The notes beneath the pieces were generated by a model. That model worked only from the letters and a program-made list of their open reading frames with translations, searched no databases and had not been told where the DNA came from. This document shows positions 8,648-17,559 of a DNA stretch of 64,000 nucleotides, piece by piece; the stretch's first letter is position 1, and every line of letters starts with the position of its first letter. Source of the DNA: Solirubrobacterales bacterium. GTDB taxonomy: Bacteria; Actinomycetota; Thermoleophilia; Solirubrobacterales; 70-9. The DNA is taken from NCBI GenBank assembly GCA_035573435.1, contig DATMZR010000036.1:62001-126000 (forward strand), in the 5' to 3' direction. The translations under genes and the position numbers were made by a program.

Positions 8648-9436
8648 ATGGGTAGCAAGTTTGTGGGCATGAGCAGGGACGAAACAGAAGTCATTCGTCA
8701 TCACTGGGACCGGCGCGCTCCGACCTTCGACGAGCATGCCGGCCACGGGCTCTTCAGCGACGACCAACGACGCGCCTGGCTCGAGTTGTTCGCCCGCTTC
8801 TCAGAGCGGCCGCACGAAGTCCTCGACGTCGGGTGTGGAACCGGCTTCATCGCTCTCAGATTCGCGGAGCTCGGACACGCGGTCACGGGCATCGATCTTT
8901 CGCCTCTGATGATCGACCGCGCCGAAAGCAAGGCCCAGAGGGCGGGACTCGAGATCGACTACCGGGTTGGAGACGCGAGCGCGCTCGATTACGAGGACGA
9001 GACCTTCGACGTCGTCGTCGCACGCCACGTCGTCTGGAACCTGCCCAGTCCTGAGCTGGGCGTCGCGGAATGGCTCCGCGTCCTTCGCCCTGGGGGCCGG
9101 CTCCTTGTCATAGAAGGCAAATGGGCCGACAATCAGGCCGCGGAGACCCACAGGCAACGGAAGAAGCGCTTGAAGGACAGATTCAAGGACGCCATCGTCG
9201 AAATCTCCGTGCGCAGCGGTATTCGTCCCAAGCGACTGCGCAGGACTCACCGTTTTTATCGCCGGGTGGAGAGGGACCTGCCATTTTCGGGCGGACCAAC
9301 AGCGGACCGCCTTGTCGACCTACTGCGGCGGCTGTCTCTGGCCGACATCGAAGTCGAGCCTCTCATGGATCCGACTCTCTGGGGTGAGGAGCTGGAGTTC
9401 CCGCGGTATCTCGCTTCGGCGACCCGGCTGGACTGA
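8648..9436 (+). CDS. Class I SAM-dependent methyltransferase
   Basis: About 262 residues with the standard class I fold. Motif I VLDVGCGTGFIALRFAELG sits near residue 58, the acidic second strand GIDLSPLM follows, then DYEDETFDVVVARHVVWNLP near 110-130 and the post-motif LRVLRPGGRLLVIEGKW. This is the ubiquinone/small-molecule type rather than a nucleic-acid enzyme. Start choice: ATG 8648 has TAGGAC eight bases upstream, consistent with the leaderless style seen elsewhere; ATGs at 8612 and 8669 are alternatives. Lying between the opine-dehydrogenase-like gene and the third ATP-grasp gene, it may methylate a component of the same product. Confidence 0.8.
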   Translation: MGSKFVGMSRDETEVIRHHWDRRAPTFDEHAGHGLFSDDQRRAWLELFARFSERPHEVLDVGCGTGFIALRFAELGHAVTGIDLSPLMIDRAESKAQRAGLEIDYRVGDASALDYEDETFDVVVARHVVWNLPSPELGVAEWLRVLRPGGRLLVIEGKWADNQAAETHRQRKKRLKDRFKDAIVEISVRSGIRPKRLRRTHRFYRRVERDLPFSGGPTADRLVDLLRRLSLADIEVEPLMDPTLWGEELEFPRYLASATRLD

Positions 9437-9497
9437 CAGCGACTGACTGAGGCGCCAGGGAGGTGACCTGCCGACCGGAAGGCTAGGGTACGCCGCC

Positions 9498-10724
9498 GTG
9501 ACCCCGGACGAGAATCCTCCGGCGGTCACCTTTGGCGGCGAAGGGATCGCCTTTCCGGTTGTGCGCAGCCTCGACCGGGCGGGCGTGAGGGCCTATGCCG
9601 TCGGAGGCGACCCGGAGTACAACCCGATTGCCTACTCGCGCCACTGCGCCGGGTACACCGACCTGGGCAGCAAGGAGGGGGTGGTGGACCGCTGGCTGGA
9701 CTGGCTGGCCGGGGAGGCCCCGCGCGGCGCCGTGTTGATGCCGTGCAACGACGACAGCCTGGACCTGATCGTTCGCCACCGAGCGACGCTCGAGGAACTG
9801 GGATACGTGCCGGTGGAAGCGGACGACGAGGTGCTGGCGGCGATGCTCGACAAGGAGCGGACGTACGAGCTCGCCCGCGCGGCCGGCGTCCCGACACCCC
9901 GCACGTGGACCATCGGGAGCGGCAGTGACCTCGACGAGTCGATCGAGGAGATCGGTTACCCGTGCGCGCTGAAACCCCTCCACACCCACCTGTTCGCGCG
10001 GGTCTTCGGCGTCGGATTCAAGCTGCTGGTGGCGAACGACCGCCGCGAGCTGGAGGAGGGGCTGAGCCGGATGACGGCCCTTGGACTGGAGATGGCCGTC
10101 ACCGAGATCATTCCGGGACCCGAGACCGAGCTGCTCTCCTACTGCGGCTACCTGGACGAGCGCGGCGAACCGCTGACCCACTTCACCTTCCACAAGCTCC
10201 GGCAGTACCCGCCCCATTTCGGTCTCGGGTGCTACGTCGTCAGCGATTGGAACCAGGAGGCGATCGACGCCGGGCTCCACTTCCTCCGGGGGGTGGGGCT
10301 TCGCGGCCTCTTCCATGTGGAGTTCAAGCGTGATCCCCGCGACGGCCAGCTGAAGCTCTTGGAGTGCAACCATCGCTTCACGATCGAGACGATGTTCGCC
10401 GCTACCGACCTGCCGTTACTGACCTATAACCGACTCCTGGGCCGCCCGCTGCCGCCCGCCCGCCCTTACAAGTCGGGAGTGCACCTGTGGAGCCCGGTGC
10501 CGGACGTTCGGGCCTTCCTTGCGTACAGACGGCGCGGAGAGCTCACCTTCGGACGGTGGCTGTTGAGCCTGATGCACCGGCAGCGCTTTCATGCCTTCAG
10601 GTGGGACGACCCGCTGCCCACGATCCGCCACCACCTCACGCTGGTGGGGCGGGTCATACGGCGGCTGCTCTTCGGACGACGGCAGGTGCGCGAGGAGGAC
10701 CCGCTGCTCGCGTCCGGGCGGTAA
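9498..10724 (+). CDS. ATP-grasp ligase (third of three)
   Basis: A 408-residue ATP-grasp enzyme. The N-terminal FGGEGIAFPVVRSLDRAGV is followed by central domain segment MLDKERTYELARAAGVPTP near residue 118, ATP-binding YPCALKPLHTHLF near 153, ITEIIPGPETEL near 197 and the metal site LKLLECNHRFTIETMF near 285. The last feature, LLECNHR, replaces the DVNPR/DVNAR seen in the other two copies, so this is a distinct subgroup. The GTG start is preceded by TAGGGT at 9484-9489, a plausible -10 box. The flippase gene follows 58 bases later on the same strand, tying this ligase to the polysaccharide export genes. Confidence 0.8.
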   Translation: MTPDENPPAVTFGGEGIAFPVVRSLDRAGVRAYAVGGDPEYNPIAYSRHCAGYTDLGSKEGVVDRWLDWLAGEAPRGAVLMPCNDDSLDLIVRHRATLEELGYVPVEADDEVLAAMLDKERTYELARAAGVPTPRTWTIGSGSDLDESIEEIGYPCALKPLHTHLFARVFGVGFKLLVANDRRELEEGLSRMTALGLEMAVTEIIPGPETELLSYCGYLDERGEPLTHFTFHKLRQYPPHFGLGCYVVSDWNQEAIDAGLHFLRGVGLRGLFHVEFKRDPRDGQLKLLECNHRFTIETMFAATDLPLLTYNRLLGRPLPPARPYKSGVHLWSPVPDVRAFLAYRRRGELTFGRWLLSLMHRQRFHAFRWDDPLPTIRHHLTLVGRVIRRLLFGRRQVREEDPLLASGR

Positions 10725-10782
10725 CGGTCGGGACGCGGACCTGCACCGGTAATTGGGGCACCCCGTAACGTGCCCACCGGTT

Positions 10783-12336
10783 ATGAACGAGAAGGACTCT
10801 CAGGCTCCCCGCGAGCTGACCGGGACGGTCGTGCGCGGCGTCGGCTTGGCCGGTGGCGGATACCTGATCACTCAGGTGATCAACTTCGCCATCTACCTGG
10901 TGCTGGCGCGGCTCGCCACGCCCACCGATTTCGGCCAACTGGCGGCGGGCGCCGTGGTCGTGCTCGCCGGGCTCTCGTTGGCCGATTCCGGCCTCAACGC
11001 GGCAGTCGTCCAGCGCCGCGACCGGATCGAGGAGGCGGCGAGCACTGCCGTAGTGGCAGTCGTGCTCAGCGGCGTCCTGTTCACGGCCGCGGCGCTCGCG
11101 ATCTCCCCGCTGATCGGCCGCCTATTCCACAGCCACGAGGTGACCCTGGTGGCGGCTGCCTCCTCCGGCTGGATCCTCATCCGCTCGTTCGCGATCATCC
11201 CGGACTCCATGCTCCAGCGGCGCTTCTCGTTCCTGCGCCGGGCGGTGATCGACCCTCTGGGCATGGTTGTGTTCGGGGCGGTCGCAATCGCGACCACCGC
11301 GGCGGGCATGGGGGTCTGGGGGCTCGTCCTTGGCAACTACGCCCAGTTCACGACCATGGCCGTGTCGTCGTGGGTGCTGGGGCGGTGGCGACCGAAGCTG
11401 CGGCTCGCGTCGGTGGCGATGTGGCGGGAGCTGGTCGCCTTCGGGCGCCACGTCATGACTTCGAACATGCTCGTTCGGCTCGGTGGGGTGATCCAAACGT
11501 CGCTCATCGGGCGCCTCTTCGGCACGGACACGTTGGGCCAGTTTCGATACGGGTCTCGCGTCACCTCGTCACCACTGGGGGCATTGATGAACGCAGGTTC
11601 CTACGTTCTCTATCCGGCCCTTTCGCGGATCTCGGACGACGCGCGGAGATTCGAGCGCGGATTCCTGCGCTCGGTCCGCCTGACGTGCGCGACCGCGATG
11701 CCGTTGAGCTTCGCGCTGCTGCCGCTCGGGGTCCCCATCGCGCTCGTCGTCTTCGGGCCGCAGTGGCGGGAGGCGGGCGAGCTCATCAGTGCGATGTTCG
11801 CCTACTCCGGAGCGCGCGCCTTCATCTCCACCACCAGGGAGACGTTCAAGGCGTCGGGTCGGTCGGAGCGCTTGACGAGGATCCAGCTCGTCTCCTTCGT
11901 GCTCACCCTGGGCCTGATCGTCGCCTTCTCATGGATCGGACCGGTCGGGGTTGGCATCGGCATCTCTCTCAGTTCGATCGGCACCGCGGTGTACGCGACA
12001 CGAGCCGTCTCCCCGATCACCGGGGTCCCGGTGCGACGCATCGCAGCCGAGATCTGGCCGCCCATGGTTGCGTCGGCGGTGATGGCGGCCGCAGTCTTCC
12101 TGGCGCAGCTCGCAGTCGAGCCAGAGGCTCATGGCACCGCGGTGGGGATGATCCTGTTGGCCGGGGATGTGTTGTTGGCAGGCGTTGTCTATCTCGGAGC
12201 GCTGACCGTGATCGCGCCGGGGACCGCTCGGGAGCTGCGGGAGATCATGAGCCAGCTTCGTGAGCGCCTGCCGTGGCGCCGGGCTTCCGCCTCCGCCGTC
12301 GAGCCGGAATCGAACGCAGCTGTTCCCAACCCCTGA
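10783..12336 (+). CDS. Wzx-type polysaccharide flippase (MOP superfamily)
   Basis: A protein of about 517 residues with 12 or more hydrophobic helices, of the Wzx/MviN-like polysaccharide transporter type. The opening VRGVGLAGGGYLITQVINFA and the later LARLATPTDFGQLA are typical of this family, which flips undecaprenyl-diphosphate-linked oligosaccharides across the inner membrane. The C-terminal 40 residues are hydrophilic and basic. ATG 10783 is used; the frame is open to a TTG at 10753, but that would add an unlikely N-terminus. It ends 10 bases before the convergent C5-epimerase gene. Confidence 0.88.
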   Translation: MNEKDSQAPRELTGTVVRGVGLAGGGYLITQVINFAIYLVLARLATPTDFGQLAAGAVVVLAGLSLADSGLNAAVVQRRDRIEEAASTAVVAVVLSGVLFTAAALAISPLIGRLFHSHEVTLVAAASSGWILIRSFAIIPDSMLQRRFSFLRRAVIDPLGMVVFGAVAIATTAAGMGVWGLVLGNYAQFTTMAVSSWVLGRWRPKLRLASVAMWRELVAFGRHVMTSNMLVRLGGVIQTSLIGRLFGTDTLGQFRYGSRVTSSPLGALMNAGSYVLYPALSRISDDARRFERGFLRSVRLTCATAMPLSFALLPLGVPIALVVFGPQWREAGELISAMFAYSGARAFISTTRETFKASGRSERLTRIQLVSFVLTLGLIVAFSWIGPVGVGIGISLSSIGTAVYATRAVSPITGVPVRRIAAEIWPPMVASAVMAAAVFLAQLAVEPEAHGTAVGMILLAGDVLLAGVVYLGALTVIAPGTARELREIMSQLRERLPWRRASASAVEPESNAAVPNP

Positions 12337-12346
12337 TGCCGCGGGG

Positions 12347-13324
12347 CTAGGCCGCCGGATCCTCGCCGAGCTCAGCCGTTCGCTCGCCCGGCACACTGCT
12401 GGTCCGGTCCCAGGGCAGGCGACCCGCGAGGAGCCGGTTGCGAGGAACCAGGATTCGGAATGTCGTCTTGTGGGCAAGGGCGCGCATCCTGGCCAGGCGT
12501 CGCTCCTGGTAGGCCTCGAACACCGAACAGGCGCTCGCGAACTCGGGGCGGTCGGTGAGCAGAGCCATTGCCTTGAGCTGCTCTATATGGAGGCGGTGAT
12601 ATGCGGGACTGGCGACGTTGGTCACGGCATGGGGGAAGAGGTCGTAGCGCGACCAGTAGCCCGTGTCGTAACGGTCGAGCATCCCGGCAAGGGTCTCGAC
12701 ACTCTCGTCATAGAGCCGCTGGGCGTCCGGGTCGCCGAGGGCGCGGGCCGCGTCGAAGCACCCCCAGATCGCGAACATGCCGCCGTTGAGCACGCAGGAG
12801 GGCGGATCGGTTGGGTACTCCTCCAGGAAGATCCCATGGTCGAGTTGGGCCATCGCGCCGCCCGCGCGCGGCGTCCGGCTGAGCGGTCCGATCGCCTTCA
12901 AGGCCGCTTCTGCGAACCGCTCCTCCGACGTCTCTTGGTAGATGCGGATGAGTAGGCTCGCGCCCTCGCCCTGCGCCATCGCGGAGACCCATGGCGGGCG
13001 GAGGGGGAACGTGTGAGGGAAGGTGTACCTGTGAAGCCACGCTCCGGCAGCCTGCCCGTCCGCCTCCTGACGGTTGACCAACCACTCCGCTGCCGAGGTC
13101 GCGACACTGCGCCAGGCCTCCCCGTCGCCGGCGAGGTAGCGCTCGTAGTAGGCGAGGCCGCGTTGCGCGACAGAAACGTAGGACTCCTGGTGCGATGCCA
13201 GCCAGGCCGGGGGCCATTCGGGAGAGGGAGCCTTGACACGGAAGTCGATCGGGTAGCCTCGCGTCTCCGTGGCGCTCAGCTGGGCGCCCATAGGCAGATC
13301 GAAAGAACGCAGTTGGCGGGGCAT
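12347..13324 (-). CDS. D-glucuronyl C5-epimerase family protein
   Basis: About 325 residues matching the C-terminal catalytic domain of D-glucuronyl C5-epimerases, which convert D-glucuronate to L-iduronate within a polymer. Seen directly: GLAYYERYLAGDGEAW early on, ADGQAAGAWLHRYTFPHTFP and PPWVSAMAQGEGASLLIRIY in the middle, LEEYPTDPPSCVLNGGMFAI, and YDTGYWSRYDLFPHAVTNVA with YHRLHIEQLKA at the end. The paired tyrosines and Glu around YWSRYDL correspond to the conserved active-site region of the eukaryotic enzyme. Bacterial homologues with this activity are known. No signal peptide is visible, so the site of action is unclear. ATG 13324 is used, leaving 26 bases to the divergent glycosyltransferase start; a longer reading would overlap that gene. 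Confidence 0.85.
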   Translation of the reverse strand: MPRQLRSFDLPMGAQLSATETRGYPIDFRVKAPSPEWPPAWLASHQESYVSVAQRGLAYYERYLAGDGEAWRSVATSAAEWLVNRQEADGQAAGAWLHRYTFPHTFPLRPPWVSAMAQGEGASLLIRIYQETSEERFAEAALKAIGPLSRTPRAGGAMAQLDHGIFLEEYPTDPPSCVLNGGMFAIWGCFDAARALGDPDAQRLYDESVETLAGMLDRYDTGYWSRYDLFPHAVTNVASPAYHRLHIEQLKAMALLTDRPEFASACSVFEAYQERRLARMRALAHKTTFRILVPRNRLLAGRLPWDRTSSVPGERTAELGEDPAA

Positions 13325-13338
13325 GCGACGGCCCAGAG

Positions 13339-13344
13339 TAGCTT
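13339..13344 (+). promoter_or_regulatory. -10 box TAGCTT of a likely leaderless promoter
   Basis: TAGCTT is followed by exactly six bases and then ATG 13351, the arrangement also seen before pcrA, cysE, ndh and the gene at 39428. It implies transcription starts at or next to the start codon. Confidence 0.5.
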
Positions 13345-13350
13345 CGCCGG

Positions 13351-14520
13351 ATGAGCAGGACCCCAAAGGCACGAAAGCTTCGCCATCTGACCCTCGTCGA
13401 CCGGATCGGCTCCTTCGGCGGGGGAGAGCGGCTTGCCGCCGAGTTCTCGAAGCGGCTCTCACCTGAACGCTTCGACAGAATTCTTTGTGCAACACGCTGG
13501 GGACCCGAGGTCGAGTCGCGGCCGACCCGGGCGCAGGCGGTCGACGATCTCTCTGAGCACGGCGTCAGGTTCGTCGGCCTCGACCGCAGGCACGCCCTGG
13601 GCCTGCGGTCGTGGCGAGAGCTCCTGCTGTTGATGCGCCGGGAGCGGATCGACGTCCTGCACGCGCACAAGTTCGGCTCAAATCTGTGGGCCGCCCTCCT
13701 GGGGCCACGCGCGGGCGTGCCGCTGATCGTCGCCCACGAGCACACGTGGTCGTTCGAGGGCGGCGCCCAGCGGCGCTTCATCGACCGCCAGGTGATCGCC
13801 CGTCGCTGCGACATGGTGGTGGCGGTCTCTCGCGAGGACCGGCGCAGGCTGGTCGAGCTCGAGGGGCTACCCCCGGAGCGCGTGGTCTACATCCCGAACG
13901 GCATCCCCGCGCCGCCACCTCCGACGGGAGCCGTGCAACGCGCCGGCCTCGGCCTCCACGAGGACGATCTCGTGGTTGGGACGGTGGGCGTCCTTCGGCC
14001 CCAGAAGGCGCTGGACGTCCTCGTCAAAGCGGCCGCGATCCTGCGCGGGGAGTTTCCCAGCCTGCGCGTCCTCATGGTCGGCGCCGGACCGGACTACGGG
14101 ACGCTCGAGAAGCTGATCGATGACCTCGACCTCTCGAACACGGTCAGCATGCTCGGCTTCCGCACGGACGTCCCCGAGCTGCTGCCGATCTTCGACGTGG
14201 CAGCATCTTCATCCGACTTCGAGGGCAGTCCCCTGGCGGTCCTGGAGTACATGGAGGCGGGCCTGCCCGTGGTCTCGACCAGGGTCGGCGGGGTCCCTGA
14301 CCTGGTCGAAGACGGGGTCACGGGCCTGCTGGTGGACCGGGGGGATCCCGGGGCGCTCGCGCGCGCGATCGCTGAGCTGCTCCGCGACCCCGACCGGCGC
14401 GCTCGGATGGGACATGAAGCCCGTGAACGGCGGCGGCGCGAGTTCGACATCAATCACACGGTCGAGCGCATCGAGCAGCTCTACGAGGATCTCTGGCGCG
14501 ACAAGGCTGGAGCCGGCTAG
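13351..14520 (+). CDS. Family 4 glycosyltransferase
   Basis: A 389-residue GT-B fold retaining glycosyltransferase. The N-terminal acceptor domain starts with VDRIGSFGGGERLAAEFSKR. The donor domain has VGTVGVLRPQKALDVLVKA near residue 210, VLMVGAGPDYGTLEKL, and the GT4 signature SSDFEGSPLAVLEYMEAGLP near 288-306 with the conserved E-x7-E pair, followed by VGGVPDLVEDGVTGLLV. It probably adds a hexose or uronic acid to the lipid-linked repeat unit. It is divergent from the C5-epimerase, and its end overlaps the convergent Wzy-like gene by 4 bases. Confidence 0.88.
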   Translation: MSRTPKARKLRHLTLVDRIGSFGGGERLAAEFSKRLSPERFDRILCATRWGPEVESRPTRAQAVDDLSEHGVRFVGLDRRHALGLRSWRELLLLMRRERIDVLHAHKFGSNLWAALLGPRAGVPLIVAHEHTWSFEGGAQRRFIDRQVIARRCDMVVAVSREDRRRLVELEGLPPERVVYIPNGIPAPPPPTGAVQRAGLGLHEDDLVVGTVGVLRPQKALDVLVKAAAILRGEFPSLRVLMVGAGPDYGTLEKLIDDLDLSNTVSMLGFRTDVPELLPIFDVAASSSDFEGSPLAVLEYMEAGLPVVSTRVGGVPDLVEDGVTGLLVDRGDPGALARAIAELLRDPDRRARMGHEARERRRREFDINHTVERIEQLYEDLWRDKAGAG

Positions 14521-15914
14521 GTCGGTGCAGGGCGCCGCTCGATCCTCCGGGAGACCGCGAGCAATGCCGGGCCGATGGCGAGCAGCAGCCATAGCACCTT
14601 CGAGTATTGGTCGGAGAGGAAGAAATCGGCGGCGAGCAGGGCCAAGATGGCCACGATCACCGCGCGGGTTATGAGCTCCATCTCGCCGTCACCCAAGCGG
14701 GCGAAGCGCCGTGCCGCCAGGACAGCAGCTCGCAGCGATCCTGCGACGATCAAGAGGAAGAGGCACAGGCCGACGACCCCGAGCTCGGCCAAGAAGCCCA
14801 GGTAGATGTTGTGAGCGACATGGGGCTCGTCCACCACGTACTTGTCCTGCTGAAGCGCCCCGGGCTCGACCAGGAGGTAGTGGATCGAGGAAACGGGGAA
14901 GTTCCCTGCCCCGACGCCCGTGACCGGGTTCGCTTCCACCATCCGCCACCCGACCTTCCAGATGTCGGTCCGCCCGCTGCCGCCGTCCGCCTCGAACAGC
15001 CTGTGCCCCGCGGCGGGAACCACCGCCGTGAAGTACCCGATCGCGATCACCGCCACGAGTAGCGCCAGGCTGGCGGCCAGGAAGCGTCGCCCGCGCGCGA
15101 CGAGCACCGTCGCCACCATCGCCGCGCCGAGGGCGAACAGGCCACCCCTGGAGACCGTGAAGAAGATGCCGAGCAGGGTGATCGTGGCCGCGGCCGCGGC
15201 CGCGAGGCGGACCGCGCTCGATCGTGCGCTGCTTGCTGCCAGCGCGATCGAGAGCGTGAAGCCGACCACGAGCACCGATGCCAGCTGATTGGGATCGCCA
15301 ATCGTGCCGGCGAGCCGGTTGAGCCCGCTGGCGGAGGTCGGTCCTGTCGCGTAGCCGGCTGCGCTGGGCTGCGCGACGATGCCGTAGAGCCCGGCGATCA
15401 CGGCGCCGGCGACGAGCGCTCCGATCAAGGCGCGCACTTGCTTGCGGCTTTGGATCGCCGTGAAGACCACCAGGAACAGCGCCGCGTTGAGCACGTAGCG
15501 GAGCAACGCGGAGGTCGTGGCGCCCGGCTGCTCGGCCCAGATCGTGCTCATCGTGACCCAGAGGAGGAACAGTGCGATGCACCAGGACATCCACGGGTGG
15601 ACCGCCCAGAACAACTCTTCCGACCGGTCCCGGGTGGCGATTCTCGCCAACCAGGAGATCGCCAGCGCGAGCCCCGCGAGCTTGGTGATGTTCACCGCCA
15701 GGCCCGCCCCCGGCGTCAGGCTGAGAAACGTGATCAGCGTGAAGAGCACCAACCCCGAGGCCAGGTCCGCCGTGGCGATCAGCACGAACGCAATGCCGAA
15801 CGCTGCGAGGATCGCCAGGGTCGGGTCGCGGCCGGCGAGGAGGCCGATGGCTGCGGCCGTGGCCCCGAAACCCGCGGCGAATCCCCAGTTAGGCCCTGCC
15901 AGCCTGCCTACCAA
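14517..15914 (-). CDS. O-antigen ligase/Wzy polymerase-like membrane protein
   Basis: A 465-residue polytopic membrane protein with about 11-12 helices. The large periplasmic loop contains GRTDIWKVGWRMVEANPVTG and VAHNIYLGFLAELGVVGL, the conserved signature of the WaaL/Wzy_C family, whose members polymerise repeat units or ligate glycans. Because the gene directly follows the Wzz-kinase gene (11 bases apart, same strand), polymerase is the more likely role. The best start is TTG 15914, with no strong ribosome site, suggesting coupling to the upstream gene. Confidence 0.82.
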   Translation of the reverse strand: MVGRLAGPNWGFAAGFGATAAAIGLLAGRDPTLAILAAFGIAFVLIATADLASGLVLFTLITFLSLTPGAGLAVNITKLAGLALAISWLARIATRDRSEELFWAVHPWMSWCIALFLLWVTMSTIWAEQPGATTSALLRYVLNAALFLVVFTAIQSRKQVRALIGALVAGAVIAGLYGIVAQPSAAGYATGPTSASGLNRLAGTIGDPNQLASVLVVGFTLSIALAASSARSSAVRLAAAAAATITLLGIFFTVSRGGLFALGAAMVATVLVARGRRFLAASLALLVAVIAIGYFTAVVPAAGHRLFEADGGSGRTDIWKVGWRMVEANPVTGVGAGNFPVSSIHYLLVEPGALQQDKYVVDEPHVAHNIYLGFLAELGVVGLCLFLLIVAGSLRAAVLAARRFARLGDGEMELITRAVIVAILALLAADFFLSDQYSKVLWLLLAIGPALLAVSRRIERRPAPT

Positions 15915-15924
15915 GGTGGTGAGC

Positions 15925-17559
15925 CTACTCGGATCGTGGGGCGCCGCTGCGAACCGGTTCGCCGGCCGGATCGGCCAGGTCGCCGCTGATCACCGGCCGC
16001 GGCCTTTCCTGCTGGCGTCGCTGGGCGGCGTAGTAGTGGTAGTCCGATCGCCTGGGCTTCGGCGTGCCGACGACCGCAAACCCGACTGGCCTGATGCCAT
16101 GCTCGGCGAGCAACTCGCCGAGGTGCGAGAGCTTCCTGAGGTCGGTCCTGCCGATCCCGGCGACGAGCAATACCTCGTCCATGTAGCTGGCGAGGGGCAG
16201 CGCGTCGATGACATCGCCGAGCGGAGCCGAGTCGACCACGACGTAGTCGGCCAGGCGGCGAGCCTCAGCGATCATCTCCCGCGCGGCCGGCAGGGAGAAA
16301 AGATCGCTGATCCACCCCCCGGCGTAGTCGGCCAGAAGCAGGCCGAAGTTCGAGCCGAGGGTGGACGTTGCCACGAGCGCATCCTGAAGCGCCACGCTGT
16401 CGATGAGCACGCTCTCGATCCCGTACTTGACCTGCACATCGAGTGCCTGCGCGATCGCGGGCCTTCGCAGGTCGGCCTCGATGAGGATCACGCTGTGGCC
16501 AACGGAGGCGAGCGACGACGCCAAGTTGATCGCCGTGGTCGTCTTGCCCTCGGAGGAGGAGCTCCCGGTGACGAGGATCGCGGAGGAGTCGGCGCCCGAG
16601 GCGCGGCGCGACGCTGCGAGCGTTCCCCGGAGTGTCCGGTAGGCCTCCAGCTCGGCCAGCGACAGGTCCGTCGGGGCGAGCGGCTTGCTGGTCCGCCGTT
16701 GCTTTCTCGGGATGCGCGCCAGGATCGGCAGTCGGTACAGACGCTTCAGCTGCTCCTCGCGCCGCAGGCGCGGGTCGAGCAACTCGAACGCGAATGCGCC
16801 ACCGATGCCGAGCACCAACCCAGCAAGCAGCCCGCCGGCGATGCTGAGCTTGGTCTTCGGCGAGCTCGGCGATGACGGGGCGTCCGCATTGGTCTGGATG
16901 GTGATCGTGGGGTCCGGGCCGCTGCGGAGCGTCTCGAGGACCGTGACTGCTCCCCGAAGCTCCCGCAGCGAGGTCGGGCCTCCGGGTACGGCCGCCGCCT
17001 CGGCGCGGCGCTGGAGCCCGGGCAGCGTCCGGTCGATCGCGGCGTGGAGCGTCGCGGTCTGTTCGGCAACCGACTGCGCCGCGAAGGCATTGGCCAGATC
17101 CCGTGCCTTGTCCGGCGAGTCTCCCTTCGCGGTGACGGCAACTATGTTGCTCTGGGCGACCGGTTCCGCGGTCACCTTCTCCAGCAGCGCATTCGCGGTC
17201 TTCGGTGAGTTGAGTTCCTGCTTGACACGGTTGGCGACGTCCACGTTCGTCACCAGCTGAGCTGCCGTCTCGACGTCGCGGGTGGGGTCGGATGACTGGT
17301 GGATCAACGGCAGGCTGGACAGGGTCGTGTCCGTCCCGGGCACAGCGGTGATGAGGAGATCCGCGGTGGCCTCGTACACCTTGTTCGCCGTGACCACGTA
17401 CACGATCGCGATGCTGGTGGTGAGCACGACCGCCGCCACAACGATCCAGATCCGCTCGCGCAGGATCCGGACGTATTGGCGCAGACCGGCCTCTTCCTCG
17501 GGAGGCTGGAGCCAGTCGGTGGTCCCTGCTTGTCTGAGATCGGAGCTTGCCCCGTCCAT
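15925..17559 (-). CDS. Wzz chain-length determinant fused to BY-kinase
   Basis: A 544-residue polysaccharide co-polymerase. Residues about 25-60 hold the Wzz N-terminal domain and first helix (IVVAAVVLTTSIAIVYVV). The second helix, IAGGLLAGLVLGIGGAFAF, lies near 245, and a cytoplasmic CpsD-type kinase follows. Walker A is GSSSSEGKTTT near 338. The Walker A' strand reads ILIEADLRRP, with Glu where Asp is usual, and the Walker B area reads VVVDSAPLGD rather than DTPP. A short Tyr cluster (YHYY) near the C-terminus could be the autophosphorylation tail. It controls polymer length together with the adjacent Wzy-like protein, and is divergent from a GT4 gene. Confidence 0.88.
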   Translation of the reverse strand: MDGASSDLRQAGTTDWLQPPEEEAGLRQYVRILRERIWIVVAAVVLTTSIAIVYVVTANKVYEATADLLITAVPGTDTTLSSLPLIHQSSDPTRDVETAAQLVTNVDVANRVKQELNSPKTANALLEKVTAEPVAQSNIVAVTAKGDSPDKARDLANAFAAQSVAEQTATLHAAIDRTLPGLQRRAEAAAVPGGPTSLRELRGAVTVLETLRSGPDPTITIQTNADAPSSPSSPKTKLSIAGGLLAGLVLGIGGAFAFELLDPRLRREEQLKRLYRLPILARIPRKQRRTSKPLAPTDLSLAELEAYRTLRGTLAASRRASGADSSAILVTGSSSSEGKTTTAINLASSLASVGHSVILIEADLRRPAIAQALDVQVKYGIESVLIDSVALQDALVATSTLGSNFGLLLADYAGGWISDLFSLPAAREMIAEARRLADYVVVDSAPLGDVIDALPLASYMDEVLLVAGIGRTDLRKLSHLGELLAEHGIRPVGFAVVGTPKPRRSDYHYYAAQRRQQERPRPVISGDLADPAGEPVRSGAPRSE

